From: Melioribacteraceae bacterium
Lineage (GTDB): Bacteria > Bacteroidota > Ignavibacteria > Ignavibacteriales > Melioribacteraceae
Reading direction: 5' to 3'
DNA length: 43,900 bases
NCBI GenBank assembly: GCA_026983955.1
Contig: JALSTB010000120.1
Coordinates: 1-43,900, forward strand
Made by a program: the position numbers and the translations under genes. This document shows, in pieces, positions 1-8,827 of this stretch. Each line of letters begins with the position of its first letter. Positions within the stretch are counted from its first letter, which is position 1. The notes below the pieces were generated by a model. The model ran no database searches. It had not been told where the DNA came from and saw only the letters and a list, made by a program, of their open reading frames with translations.

Positions 1-482
1 TCACAAATAGCACTAATGGCACTATTGCTGTTGCGCGACAAGATGATAGGATAGTCGTAAATTTGTTCATCCTCAATATTGAACCAATCGCTCAAACTGG
101 CGATATCATACTTTTCGAAAGTTCCTTTTTTTCTGTTAAACTTATTGAGAACACCCTGTACGGTTCCCACCCAAATAATTCCGTTTCCGTCTTCTATAAC
201 CGTATTTATACCGTTATCGGAAAGTGAATTTGAATCCAAAGGATTATGGACAAATACGGAAAATGAATACCCGTCGTATTTATTCAAGCCGTTGGATGTT
301 CCGAACCACATATATCCTTTGCTGTCTTGCAGAATACAAATAACCGAACTTTGGGATAAACCTTCGTTATAGTTTATATGTCTGAAAAAATACCTGTCCT
401 GTTGTGAAGCGAAGTTGTTTCCCCATGAAAAAACAAACAAGCTGAAAACCGGAATAAATATGTTACGGAGTAAAAATTTCAT
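1..482 (-). CDS. Two-component regulator propeller sensor protein, N-terminal part (cut by window edge)
   Basis: The reading frame opens at the ATG at 482 and is still open at base 1, giving the first 160 residues. Residues 1-26 form a signal peptide (hydrophobic core RNIFIPVFSLFVFS, then FASQQ). The mature protein begins RYFFRHINYNEGLSQSSV and continues with DSKGYMWFGTSNGLNKYDG at about residues 53-71 and GNGIIWVGTVQGVLNKF at about 99-115. These are the first blades of the periplasmic Reg_prop seven-bladed propeller, found in hybrid sensor kinases and in propeller-linked diguanylate cyclases or LytTR regulators of the FCB group. The propeller normally binds an extracellular ligand and signals through a following membrane segment. 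The output domain lies outside the window, so the type of signalling protein is unknown. It is transcribed away from thioredoxin. Confidence 0.85.
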   Translation of the reverse strand, partial: MKFLLRNIFIPVFSLFVFSWGNNFASQQDRYFFRHINYNEGLSQSSVICILQDSKGYMWFGTSNGLNKYDGYSFSVFVHNPLDSNSLSDNGINTVIEDGNGIIWVGTVQGVLNKFNRKKGTFEKYDIASLSDWFNIEDEQIYDYPIILSRNSNSAISAIC

Positions 483-591
483 ACTTAAAATCTAAATTTT
501 CGCTATTGATATAAATATATAAAACATTTGTATAGCTAAAAAGCCAAAAAACAAACGACAAAATGTAAAATAAAGAGACCCCGATAATATT

Positions 592-621
592 ATGTAATTA
601 AAATTATATTTAGTATTTTTG
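592..621 (+). promoter_or_regulatory. Possible FCB-type promoter of thioredoxin
   Basis: TATTTTTG at 614-621 matches the TAnnTTTG -7 element. It lies 19 bases after ATG (592-594), a one-mismatch version of the TTG -33 element. The predicted start of transcription is near 628, about 60 bases before the gene. The region is very AT-rich, so a chance match is possible. Confidence 0.3.
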
Positions 622-690
622 AATCTTATTTTCAATTCCGGCATCTAACTTGAAAATTTTTTTAACAAATTAGTAAATAAGGAAATCATA

Positions 691-1062
691 ATGGAACATT
701 TAACAAAAGAAACTTTTTTACAAAAAGTCTTTGATTATGAAAACAATAAAGAATGGAAATTTCAAGGAGACTTACCGTGCATAATCGATTTTTATGCGGA
801 TTGGTGTCAACCTTGCAAATTAGTAGCTCCGATAATGGAGGAACTGGCGCAGGAATATGCCGGCAAAATCAATTTTTATAAAGTTGATACCGAATCCGAA
901 CAAGAATTGGCGGCGGTTTTCGGCATCAGAAGCATTCCTTCCATTCTTTTCTGCCCGAAAGACGATAAACCGCAAATGGCAGTAGGCGCACTTCCGAAAG
1001 AATCATTCAAGCAAGCAATTGCGGATGTTTTCAAAATAACGCAAGGCAATATTATATCTTAA
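691..1062 (+). CDS. trxA: Thioredoxin
   Basis: This 123-residue protein is a single thioredoxin domain with no signal peptide, so it is probably a cytoplasmic dithiol-disulfide oxidoreductase. The active site is FYADWCQPCKLVAP at about residues 33-46. The cis-proline stretch GIRSIPSILF follows at about 90-99. The family normally has WCGPCK; here Gln replaces Gly between the cysteines, which may shift the redox potential. A short N-terminal extension before the core (KETFLQKVFDYENNKEWKF) is seen in Bacteroidetes-type thioredoxins. An AAGGAAA ribosome-binding site lies just upstream of the ATG. The gene is monocistronic, with a terminator immediately downstream. Confidence 0.93.
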   Translation: MEHLTKETFLQKVFDYENNKEWKFQGDLPCIIDFYADWCQPCKLVAPIMEELAQEYAGKINFYKVDTESEQELAAVFGIRSIPSILFCPKDDKPQMAVGALPKESFKQAIADVFKITQGNIIS

Positions 1063-1068
1063 TAAACG

Positions 1069-1094
1069 AGGGCTGTTTTTACAGCCCTTTTTTT
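1069..1094 (+). terminator. Rho-independent terminator of thioredoxin
   Basis: AGGGCTGT and ACAGCCCT flank a loop of four T, giving an 8 bp stem at 1069-1088, followed by a run of T. It starts seven bases after the thioredoxin stop codon. It also overlaps the end of the convergent PEGA gene. Confidence 0.85.
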
Positions 1095-2568
1095 ATTGTA
1101 CATTTATAAATTCCACAATTCTGAATCCGTCTTGCCTTCCGCGCTCTTTGTTACCGTAAAATATGAAAGTCCAATTTCCCACAATCTTCTCCGGAAATGC
1201 AATTTCTACCGGTATTCCTTCCAAAACCAGTTGATGAAAATAATTCAATGAAATTGCATTAGGATTTCCGGGCTGCCTTACAACAAGACTATCGAACCTG
1301 ACATCTTGGTTAAAAGAAAAACTGAAAATTATTTGACCGTCAGTTTTCACATCGTACGCACCGGTTATTTGGACGGCAGAAGTTGTATCTCTTAAAACTA
1401 CAAATTCCTCGGTTGTTAGATTCTCCAAAATGTTAACGGAAATTGTTGTATCGGCAAAGTCTTGCAATTTCAATGTAACGGAATGATCACCGGTAACCAA
1501 TTGATTTATTACTGCCGGAGTTTGTTGCCCACTGAAAACGTTATCGATGTAAACATCCGCACCCTCGGGATCCGATTGAATTTTCAAACTTCCCATAGGC
1601 GGAACCGGAGTCATCTCGATAAATACATCCGTATTCCGGTCTCTCAACACTTGCACGGTGAATGTAGTATCGTAATAGCCGGTAAGCGTAAGCGTCAAGT
1701 TGTAATTCCCTTCCAGAAGATTTGCAATGGTATATGGTGTTTGCACTCCAAGCGGTTCACCGTCGATAATAATTCCGGCACCTTGCGGATTAGAATCGAT
1801 AGTTATACTTCCCCGGGGAACGTATTGCCTCAATTGTACCGAAACGTTTGTCACTTCACCGGCAACCACATTAACGGTTAAAGTTGTATCGGCATAACCG
1901 TTCCGTTTAAGTGTAAGTTGGTGTGAGCCTTTCGGTATGTTTACAAGTGTATCCGGAGTAATTTTGTTTGTGGCAACTCCATCCAAATAAATTCCGGCAC
2001 TGTCGGGTTGTGATGTAACGAAAATACTTCCTTCCGTAAGCGATTTTTTCATTTGAACAAACTTCACGATTCTTTGATTTTTCCCCAACACAACTGAAAA
2101 AGTGGTGTCCTCATAATTTGCCAAGCGAAAAGTGAAAGTGTACGTGCCGGGCTTAAGGTTAATCAAACTGTCGGGTGTTGTTTTGCCCAGACTTGAATCG
2201 CCAGAGAAAATTTCCGCGCCGGCGGGTTCGCTTTCGAAAACAATAACTCCGTGATACAGAATTTTTTTCATTTCAACAAATGCGGAAGTTGTTTTCCCGC
2301 TGTAAACTTGAACGGAAAAAGTCGTATCAACAAAATTTTCTTTTTTCAAAGAAATTTCATATTCACCTGTTTCCAGTCCGGTCAAACTATCCGGTGTAAC
2401 TTTACCGGTTTCAGTGCCAAGTAAAAATATCGAGGCACTGTCCGGATCGGAATCGATAAAGACCGTACCGTTTTTTTCCGGTTTCGGTTCTATTAACTCG
2501 TATTTGTCCACACATGAATTAATCAAAAAAAGTGATATGGCTGCAGTTATAAAAATTAATTTTTTCAT
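1093..2568 (-). CDS. PEGA-repeat lipoprotein
   Basis: This 491-residue protein has an N-terminal lipoprotein signal (MKKLIFITAAISLFLINSC) with a cysteine at residue 19. Five tandem PEGA-type repeats of about 72 residues follow, starting near residues 35, 107, 179, 251 and 325. Each carries a version of G-S-[IV]-x-[IV]-x-S-x-P-x-G-A, then TPDSL and a DTTFSV strand. The last 95 residues form a different domain of unknown type. PEGA domains are beta-sandwiches found in cell-surface proteins, often carbohydrate- or wall-associated. The start codon overlaps the stop of the OmpA-like gene by ATGA, so the two are translationally coupled; together with the cohesin/InlB protein they form one operon. 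Lipidation is inferred from the signal. A surface structural role is likely but unproven. Confidence 0.85.
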   Translation of the reverse strand: MKKLIFITAAISLFLINSCVDKYELIEPKPEKNGTVFIDSDPDSASIFLLGTETGKVTPDSLTGLETGEYEISLKKENFVDTTFSVQVYSGKTTSAFVEMKKILYHGVIVFESEPAGAEIFSGDSSLGKTTPDSLINLKPGTYTFTFRLANYEDTTFSVVLGKNQRIVKFVQMKKSLTEGSIFVTSQPDSAGIYLDGVATNKITPDTLVNIPKGSHQLTLKRNGYADTTLTVNVVAGEVTNVSVQLRQYVPRGSITIDSNPQGAGIIIDGEPLGVQTPYTIANLLEGNYNLTLTLTGYYDTTFTVQVLRDRNTDVFIEMTPVPPMGSLKIQSDPEGADVYIDNVFSGQQTPAVINQLVTGDHSVTLKLQDFADTTISVNILENLTTEEFVVLRDTTSAVQITGAYDVKTDGQIIFSFSFNQDVRFDSLVVRQPGNPNAISLNYFHQLVLEGIPVEIAFPEKIVGNWTFIFYGNKERGRQDGFRIVEFINVQ

Positions 2569-4022
2569 TTTATTCTTACTATTTTAATTCGTCGATTTTT
2601 TAACCTTCCGTATGCCAATTTATTCGAAGCAACCGGCACCGAATCCCCCATTCCGATAGCAATGAAGTTTTTTCGCGGAAGCCCTTTCGAAACCAAATAT
2701 AACATTACCGCTTCGGCTTGACGCTGGGTAATTTTAATTGCTTCAAGTTGATTTTCCCTGCTGTCTATATGACCTTCAATCCTCCACTTGGAACCCGGAT
2801 ATTGTTTAATCAAATTAGCAATTTTATTTAATTTCGACATTGCCGTTTTTTTAATTATTCCGGTTTCACCTTCAAATGTTGTTTCACTGTGCAAAACGAA
2901 AACATTGGGCAATGCTTCGCGTTTAGCTTTGGATTTACTTGCTTCCTCTCGTGATTTTCTGATAATTTTCTCAATGGGAACCGTATCCGGACAACCGTCA
3001 TCATCTTTGTAATTATTTAATGTTTCGGCGGCATTAGGGCATTGATCAAGTGAATCGGGAATTGAATCGCCGTCATTGTCATAATCGGGGCAACCGTCGT
3101 GATCCTCAAAACCGTCAAAATCTTCCGCTAAACCGGGGCATTTATCCTCCGCGTCAAGAATTCCATCGTTATCGTTATCAAGTTCCGGACAACCGTCGTC
3201 ATCTTCAAAATTATCAAAATCTTCTTTTGTGAACGGACATTTATCTTCTTTATCGGGTATTCCGTCGTTGTCGTTATCGTAATCCGGACAACCGTCAAAA
3301 TCTTCGAATCCGTCTTTATCTTCCGGCAAATCTATACACCCGTCTTCGGAATCGATTATTCCATCGTTGTCAAAATCGGAATTTGAAAACAAAGTAAATG
3401 AAATGCCTGCCTTGCCGCTGATAAAGAAATCGTTATGATTGCCGAACTTTACCGCATCGAAATTGTCGTTTGTTACAAAATGAACGCCGGCGGAAAATTG
3501 CAGCCCCACAACACTCCCGAGTTTAACAATCAACTGCGGTTCAATATCAAATACAACGGATTTTTTTAACTTATCCGAAGAAATGTTGATTAATTTACTT
3601 ACAGTAGCAGGATTGCTGAATTCCAACCAATAATAAGAAATTCCGGCATTTAATACCGGCAAAATATTGTTATTTATCGCATAGGAAACAGAGAGCCCGG
3701 CACCAAATTTATTCGACTTTGTTTTGAAACTTTCAGGAAACCCCAAGTAATTCAGTTCACCCATAAATTTTTCTTTTGAACCGGCAGCATATAAACCGTA
3801 GGCAAATCTGGTATGCGAGGGCAAAAAATAAGATAAATTTAAATTATATGAATCACCAGACCGCGGATTGTTATAATCGGAAAACAAATATGTAGAACCT
3901 CCGTTAAGCGAAAGGACTACCGAACTGTTCAACGGATTAGAATATACTATCTTTGAGTTTTGCGCATAAAACGAACTCAAATTAAAAATTACCGGTAAAA
4001 GTATATATAATATTTTTCTCAT
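2565..4022 (-). CDS. OmpA-like outer-membrane protein with thrombospondin type 3 repeats
   Basis: The protein has 485 residues and starts with a signal peptide (MRKILYILLPVIFNLSSFYAQ). The N-terminal ~190 residues look like an outer-membrane beta-barrel (alternating strands, ending KAGISFTLF). A Ca-binding TSP3 region follows at about residues 215-345, with repeated DxDxDGIxD...DxCP units such as DNDNDGIPDKEDKCP. The C-terminal ~110 residues are an OmpA/MotB peptidoglycan-binding domain (WRIEGHIDS, then NQLEAIKITQRQAEAVMLYL and NRRIKIVRIK). The usual arrangement anchors the outer membrane to the wall, with the TSP3 linker as a rigid spacer. The gene lies 9 bases after the cohesin/InlB gene and overlaps the PEGA gene by four bases. 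Confidence 0.9.
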   Translation of the reverse strand: MRKILYILLPVIFNLSSFYAQNSKIVYSNPLNSSVVLSLNGGSTYLFSDYNNPRSGDSYNLNLSYFLPSHTRFAYGLYAAGSKEKFMGELNYLGFPESFKTKSNKFGAGLSVSYAINNNILPVLNAGISYYWLEFSNPATVSKLINISSDKLKKSVVFDIEPQLIVKLGSVVGLQFSAGVHFVTNDNFDAVKFGNHNDFFISGKAGISFTLFSNSDFDNDGIIDSEDGCIDLPEDKDGFEDFDGCPDYDNDNDGIPDKEDKCPFTKEDFDNFEDDDGCPELDNDNDGILDAEDKCPGLAEDFDGFEDHDGCPDYDNDGDSIPDSLDQCPNAAETLNNYKDDDGCPDTVPIEKIIRKSREEASKSKAKREALPNVFVLHSETTFEGETGIIKKTAMSKLNKIANLIKQYPGSKWRIEGHIDSRENQLEAIKITQRQAEAVMLYLVSKGLPRKNFIAIGMGDSVPVASNKLAYGRLKNRRIKIVRIK

Positions 4023-4031
4023 GGGTTCCGA

Positions 4032-6362
4032 TTATTTAAGCAAAATCATCTTCCTTGTTTCAATGAAACTATTCTTATTCATTCCGGAAAATGCAACAAC
4101 ACGGTAAAAATAAATTCCACTTGGCAAATCATCTGCTACGAAATTGAATTTATAAACACCTGCCGGAAGTTGTTCCGAATCCAATACTTTACGGATCAAT
4201 CTGCCGGTAACATCGAAAATGCTCAAACTGACCGTTGAGGTTGCGGGCAAACCGAATTTAATAATTGTTGAGGGATTAAACGGATTCGGATAATTATTAT
4301 CGATAAAATATTGTTTTGGAATTCCGCTCTCATAATTTAAGTTTTCTATTCCGGTTAATGTTGAAAAGTTAGCGATTAATTCTTCTTCACCTTCAATTAT
4401 ATAAACAAATGCGGAATCGACCGAAACCGTATCCCCAGTAGAATCCGACCAATAATCGAATTTCCAATTATTATTCGGAATTGCTTTTAAGTGCGCCGAT
4501 TGTCCGTATTTAAAAATACCGCAACCCGATGTAAATCCTGCATCCGGTGGATTTGCTTTGCAAGTTAACGTATAAAGCTCTTCATCAAAATTTGCAGTAA
4601 CGGTTAAGTTTTGAGTGACCGTTAAATTAAATTCATTCTGATTGGAAAGAACTGTTCCGTCGGATGCAGTCCAATTAACAAACTTCCAACCGGGGTTTGC
4701 ATAAGCTTTCAGGTTTGCACTTTGCATATATTTGAAAATGCCGCATCCGGAAGTAACTCCACCGTCAGTAGGAAGTGCGGCACAGCTAAGTGTAAAATTC
4801 CGTTCGGTAAATACCGCATCGAAAGTACGGTTGCTTTGGACGGTAAAACTTAAAACCGTATCGGTGGAAACCGGATTTCCGTTTTCCCTCCATTCCACAA
4901 ACTTGAATCCGTAAGCGGCTTTGGCTTTAAGCACGGCGGTTTCGCCGTACTTGTAATTGCCCGTTCCTTCCACTGTACCGCTGTTTGCCGGAATCACATT
5001 GGCGGCAACTCTGAATGCCTTGATTTCAAAATTTGCAACCAAATTTCTGTTGCTTTCGATCGTAAATGTGTATTGAGGAGAAGTGGAAACGATAATGTTA
5101 TTCTCAGTCCAATTTTTAAAGACGAAACGGAAATTTGGTGTTGCCGTAACCGTTACGGTTTCACCTTGAAAATACTGACCGTCGCCGCTTGTGCTACCAC
5201 CGTTTTGCGGATTCGGCTCGGTATGCACAGTGTATTTAATACGTCTGAAATTCGCAACAAGGTTTCTGTTACCGTTTATTGTAAAAATAAATTGCCTGGA
5301 AGTAGAAACGACAATATTGTTTTCCGTCCAATTTAAAAATTCATATCCGTTATTCGGAGTTGCAACAACCGTAACGTTTTCGCCGTAAAAATATTCACCG
5401 TCACCCGATGTTGTTCCCCCTTGAGCAGGATTTGCTGAAGTTACAACAGTGTATTTTAATTTTTCAAAATTCGCTACAAGATTACGGTTGCTCGTTACAA
5501 CAAAAGAATATTGTTGTGTTGTTGAAACCACCGCATTGTTTTCCGTCCAATTAACAAATTTGTATCCTTCGTTTGGTGTGGCGTTCACCGTAACTTGGGT
5601 TCCGTATTTATACACACCGTCACCCGTGGTAGTACCACCTTCCGTTGGGTTACCGGATGTGGAGACGGTAAATTGCTTCAGGGCAAAGTTAGCAGTTATC
5701 GATTTGTCCGCATCCATTATCACGTTAACCGGATTCGCAGTGGTTTGAATGTCACCCGTCCACCCGGTAAAATCGCTCGAATCGTCCGGATCCGCGAAAA
5801 GTTCAACGGTTTCGCCAAATGCAAATTGAGCGGAGTAAGGAATATTTACTCCGGTACCGTTCACATAAACTTTGCCGTCTCCATCCCCGGCTTTATTTAA
5901 TGTTAAAGTTACATCAACCTTGAATGAACCGTCGGTTGTATTTGCTACCGGGATTCCGTTGTTGAATGTAAAATTATCAAATGTTAAAGCAGTTTGACCG
6001 TTTTGGGCGATGACATCGAAAGTGAGATAAACCAAAACTCCTTTTCCGCTTAGTGCAAAAATTCCATCCGCCGATACTTTAATCGAATTATCATCGGTCA
6101 GGTCGGGCGTTACTGTCCATGAAATTTTATCGCTCAGCGTTCCGGTTACGTCAACACCTTTAGCTTCAAGGATGGCACCGTCGAATTTCACTTTAAATTT
6201 ATATGCGGTTACGTTCTGTCCGGTTAAATCCGAAGTATAGACGGGAATATTTATCGTGGTCAAATATTTGCCGCTTGTATCGGGAAGACTAACATTTACT
6301 TGCGCAAATGTTGCAAAACCGAATCCTATCAGCAATAAGAATGCTTTTATTAAAACTTTCAT
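4032..6362 (-). CDS. Secreted cohesin-like / InlB B-repeat protein with type IX sorting domain
   Basis: The 776-residue protein has a signal peptide (MKVLIKAFLLLIGFGFATFAQ). Residues ~22-150 resemble a cohesin fold (TSGKYLTTINIPVYTSDL, then a long beta-sandwich). About seven divergent InlB B-repeats of ~75 residues follow (residues ~150-680), each with a core such as NPxxGGTTxGDGxYxYG, then VxVxATPNxGYxFxNWTEN and NLVANF. The last two repeats each add a cysteine pair (TLSC...GCG and TLTC...GCG), suggesting disulfides. The C-terminus is a type A sorting domain (NNYPNPFNPSTIIKFGLP through to ETRKMILLK) that would direct type IX secretion and surface attachment. It is first in the operon with the OmpA-like and PEGA genes. 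An adhesin or matrix role is inference. Confidence 0.88.
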   Translation of the reverse strand: MKVLIKAFLLLIGFGFATFAQVNVSLPDTSGKYLTTINIPVYTSDLTGQNVTAYKFKVKFDGAILEAKGVDVTGTLSDKISWTVTPDLTDDNSIKVSADGIFALSGKGVLVYLTFDVIAQNGQTALTFDNFTFNNGIPVANTTDGSFKVDVTLTLNKAGDGDGKVYVNGTGVNIPYSAQFAFGETVELFADPDDSSDFTGWTGDIQTTANPVNVIMDADKSITANFALKQFTVSTSGNPTEGGTTTGDGVYKYGTQVTVNATPNEGYKFVNWTENNAVVSTTQQYSFVVTSNRNLVANFEKLKYTVVTSANPAQGGTTSGDGEYFYGENVTVVATPNNGYEFLNWTENNIVVSTSRQFIFTINGNRNLVANFRRIKYTVHTEPNPQNGGSTSGDGQYFQGETVTVTATPNFRFVFKNWTENNIIVSTSPQYTFTIESNRNLVANFEIKAFRVAANVIPANSGTVEGTGNYKYGETAVLKAKAAYGFKFVEWRENGNPVSTDTVLSFTVQSNRTFDAVFTERNFTLSCAALPTDGGVTSGCGIFKYMQSANLKAYANPGWKFVNWTASDGTVLSNQNEFNLTVTQNLTVTANFDEELYTLTCKANPPDAGFTSGCGIFKYGQSAHLKAIPNNNWKFDYWSDSTGDTVSVDSAFVYIIEGEEELIANFSTLTGIENLNYESGIPKQYFIDNNYPNPFNPSTIIKFGLPATSTVSLSIFDVTGRLIRKVLDSEQLPAGVYKFNFVADDLPSGIYFYRVVAFSGMNKNSFIETRKMILLK

Positions 6363-6582
6363 GGTTATTTCGAATAATTACGTGATTGGCAAAAAACAGA
6401 ACGATTATGTTATCGTGAATTTATTTCAATAACAAAATAATTGTAATTTACAATAAATTATTCCGAATTTTTGTAACATAAATCACAAAAATGAAGTACA
6501 TGGATTATTATGAGAAAACCAGAAGAACGTCCGTAGATTTAACAACAAGTGTGAAAAAAAGTGCCCTCCGGAACAAAGGAAA

Positions 6583-6618
6583 ATAAAAAACCCCGATGCT
6601 CTTGAGAACACCGGGGTT
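6583..6618 (-). terminator. Rho-independent terminator of the FN3/sorting-domain gene
   Basis: AACCCCG at 6589-6595 pairs with CGGGGTT at 6612-6618. On the minus strand the stem is followed by a run of T (GGGGTTTTTTATTTT). It lies 18 bases beyond the stop codon at 6636. The rest of 6363-6635 shows only AT-rich upstream sequence of the cohesin/InlB operon. Confidence 0.85.
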
Positions 6619-6635
6619 GATTATGGGGCATCAAG

Positions 6636-8537
6636 TTACTTCATTAAGATCATTTTACGTGTTTGAGTAAATTCATTGGTTTTTAATTCATAGAAATAAA
6701 TTCCGCTTGTCAAGTTGGAAGCGTTAAAATTAACTGAATAACGCCCTGCATTTTGTTTACCGTTAACTAACGTTGCCACTTCTTTGCCTAAAACATTATA
6801 TACTTTTAGTGTAACATCCGTAGGTTTTGCCAGAGTATAGCTTATAACCGTAGTCGGGTTAAACGGATTAGGATAATTTTGTTTAAGTGAAAATTCTTTC
6901 GGAATTCCGTTTTCATCGCCTACGGAAGTCGGTGCATCCGGTTGCATTGTTAAATTAACTTGCTGTGCGGAATTGTAATCCGCCGTAACATTGTCTTGCT
7001 CGGCTGAACGATATCCGAAGTTATCGGATACGATTTTATATTGTCCGGCAGGAAGGTTTTCAATTTCGAATTTACCTTGCGGACCGGTAACCGAGTAAGC
7101 CAAAACGTTGTTGTTTTGGTCCATTACATAAACATTTGCACCGGGCACAGGATTGTTTTGCGGATCGTTAACGAAACCGTTAATTACAGCAAAGCCGTCT
7201 GCAGGCAATTCCGGCATAGGTTCGCAGTAGAAGTTTATTCCGCTTAATACTGTTGTTTCACCAACATCCAGCACATCCGCATCTTTCCAGAACATTGTTT
7301 GTGAGCCGTCGGATTTGTAGAATGTCGGTAAATATAGATCGCCGGGAACTGTAAGCAGAACATATTGCCCGGGCAACATACTTTCGAAAGAATAATTTCC
7401 GTTTTCATCCGTTACGGTTTCATAACGGTCAACGGGGAAAAGAACGTCGGGATGCAGAATAAATGCAACCACCATTGCTCCTTCAATCGGTTCATTTCCG
7501 GAACTCATCACGGTTCCCGAAATACCGTTTTCGTAAACGGGTACTTGTTGTAACATAAAATCGATTCCCGTTACATCGGCACCGTTTACTTCAATTCTGT
7601 CAGCTTCACTGAATGATTGTTTGTCATTATAATATTCAGGCAAATATTGGTCGGAAACCGGAACGCAAAGCAGAACATATTCGCCACCATCCCTAACATT
7701 AATCGAGTAATTTCCGTCGGCATCCGTCATACCTTTCAATTGATGTATATAGTGGAAATTCGGTGCAACTTTAAATACGTGAACCTCTGCTTCAACGGGA
7801 TTTCCGTTTTCGTCGGTAACTTTTCCGCTTATCGAATAAATATCCGGCAATGACATAGGTGTAAGAGCGGCATCAAAACCGGTAAGTTCATCACCTTCAT
7901 TCAATAGAATGTTGGTTCCGTCCCAAAAATGTCTCGCATTGTCGTAGAATTCGGGCCAATAATCTTGCACTGCCCTGAAATACAATTTGTATTCACCAGG
8001 TGCACCAACAACGGTGTAATTTCCGTTTGCATCGGTTTGTGAAACGTAAGCTACAAAATCGGTTACGGAAATCAAACTGACATAAACACCTTCCAGCGGA
8101 TCACCGGTAGATTCATCTGTAACCGTTCCGGAAATTTTACCGCCGTTTTCCGGATTCGGTACGTCGCCAACCGTAACTTCAACCATGTTTGAGGGACCGC
8201 TTTCATTTCCGTTAAAATCTTCTGCGGTAACGTAGTAGGAATAAGTATGATTTTGCTCTACCATTCCGTCAACATATCGATGATACTCATTTGGTGAGCC
8301 TAAACGCCCGGAGTGAATCATCACGAAATCACCGGGGTCTGCCAAAGCCGCATCTTTACGGTAAATATTGTACTTAAAAGCATCATCGGAGCCTTTCCAT
8401 TGCAATGTAACTCCCGGGTACATATCAATTTGGCCTACGGTAGCCGTCAATTCGGTCGGAGCACTCGGCTGCGCGAATAAACTTTGGACGGCAAAAAATG
8501 CTACCGTAAAAATTAGCAAAAGTTGTTTAAGTTTCAT
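6636..8537 (-). CDS. Secreted FN3 / carboxypeptidase-regulatory-like repeat protein with type IX sorting domain
   Basis: The ATG at 8537 is chosen because it is preceded by a strong GGAGG site and begins a clean signal peptide (MKLKQLLLIFTVAFFAVQSLFAQ); an in-frame start 69 bases upstream would bury that signal. The mature protein has a fibronectin type III domain (about residues 26-120). Four carboxypeptidase regulatory-like domains follow, marked by ISGTVTDESTGDPLEGVYV, ISGKVTDENGNPVEAEVHV, ISGTVMSSGNEPIEGAMVV and INGFVNDPQNNPVPGANVYV. The end is a sorting domain (QNYPNPFNPTTVISYTLA to TQTRKMILMK). No catalytic domain is visible. It is probably a surface or extracellular structural protein exported by type IX secretion. 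It is monocistronic, with its own terminator and a long upstream region. Confidence 0.87.
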   Translation of the reverse strand: MKLKQLLLIFTVAFFAVQSLFAQPSAPTELTATVGQIDMYPGVTLQWKGSDDAFKYNIYRKDAALADPGDFVMIHSGRLGSPNEYHRYVDGMVEQNHTYSYYVTAEDFNGNESGPSNMVEVTVGDVPNPENGGKISGTVTDESTGDPLEGVYVSLISVTDFVAYVSQTDANGNYTVVGAPGEYKLYFRAVQDYWPEFYDNARHFWDGTNILLNEGDELTGFDAALTPMSLPDIYSISGKVTDENGNPVEAEVHVFKVAPNFHYIHQLKGMTDADGNYSINVRDGGEYVLLCVPVSDQYLPEYYNDKQSFSEADRIEVNGADVTGIDFMLQQVPVYENGISGTVMSSGNEPIEGAMVVAFILHPDVLFPVDRYETVTDENGNYSFESMLPGQYVLLTVPGDLYLPTFYKSDGSQTMFWKDADVLDVGETTVLSGINFYCEPMPELPADGFAVINGFVNDPQNNPVPGANVYVMDQNNNVLAYSVTGPQGKFEIENLPAGQYKIVSDNFGYRSAEQDNVTADYNSAQQVNLTMQPDAPTSVGDENGIPKEFSLKQNYPNPFNPTTVISYTLAKPTDVTLKVYNVLGKEVATLVNGKQNAGRYSVNFNASNLTSGIYFYELKTNEFTQTRKMILMK

Positions 8538-8653
8538 TTTATCCTCCGGATTATTGAATTTTAATTTCCAATCTTCGTTTTGTTTATGAAAATAATGTGC
8601 CAACAAAAAAAATGTTAATTTTGACGGAAATCACAATTTTTAACCAAAGCAAA

Positions 8654-8698
8654 TGCCTGAATTCCGGTTAATTATGCCTGAACTACTACTTTCAGGCA
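8654..8698. repeat. TGCCTGAA direct and inverted repeats
   Basis: TGCCTGAA occurs at 8654-8661 and 8675-8682, and its reverse complement TTCAGGCA at 8691-8698. The last two form a perfect 8 bp stem with an 8-base loop. They lie 118-161 bases upstream of the FN3 protein start and could be a regulator-binding site or a small hairpin. Confidence 0.5.
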
Positions 8699-8827
8699 AT
8701 AATATTAATCATTTTACTAATTTAAGCCGTTTCCGGTTTCAGATTGTTGCGTATAGGAAAATTTAAAGTGGTTATCGAACTTTAGGAAATTCGGGTTCAT
8801 AAGGTATCCGCGCTTTTGGCGGTGTCT

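Noticed and set aside
79-372. Open frame of 97 codons on the plus strand
   Set aside because: It lies antisense to the propeller sensor gene, which has a signal peptide and clear propeller motifs.
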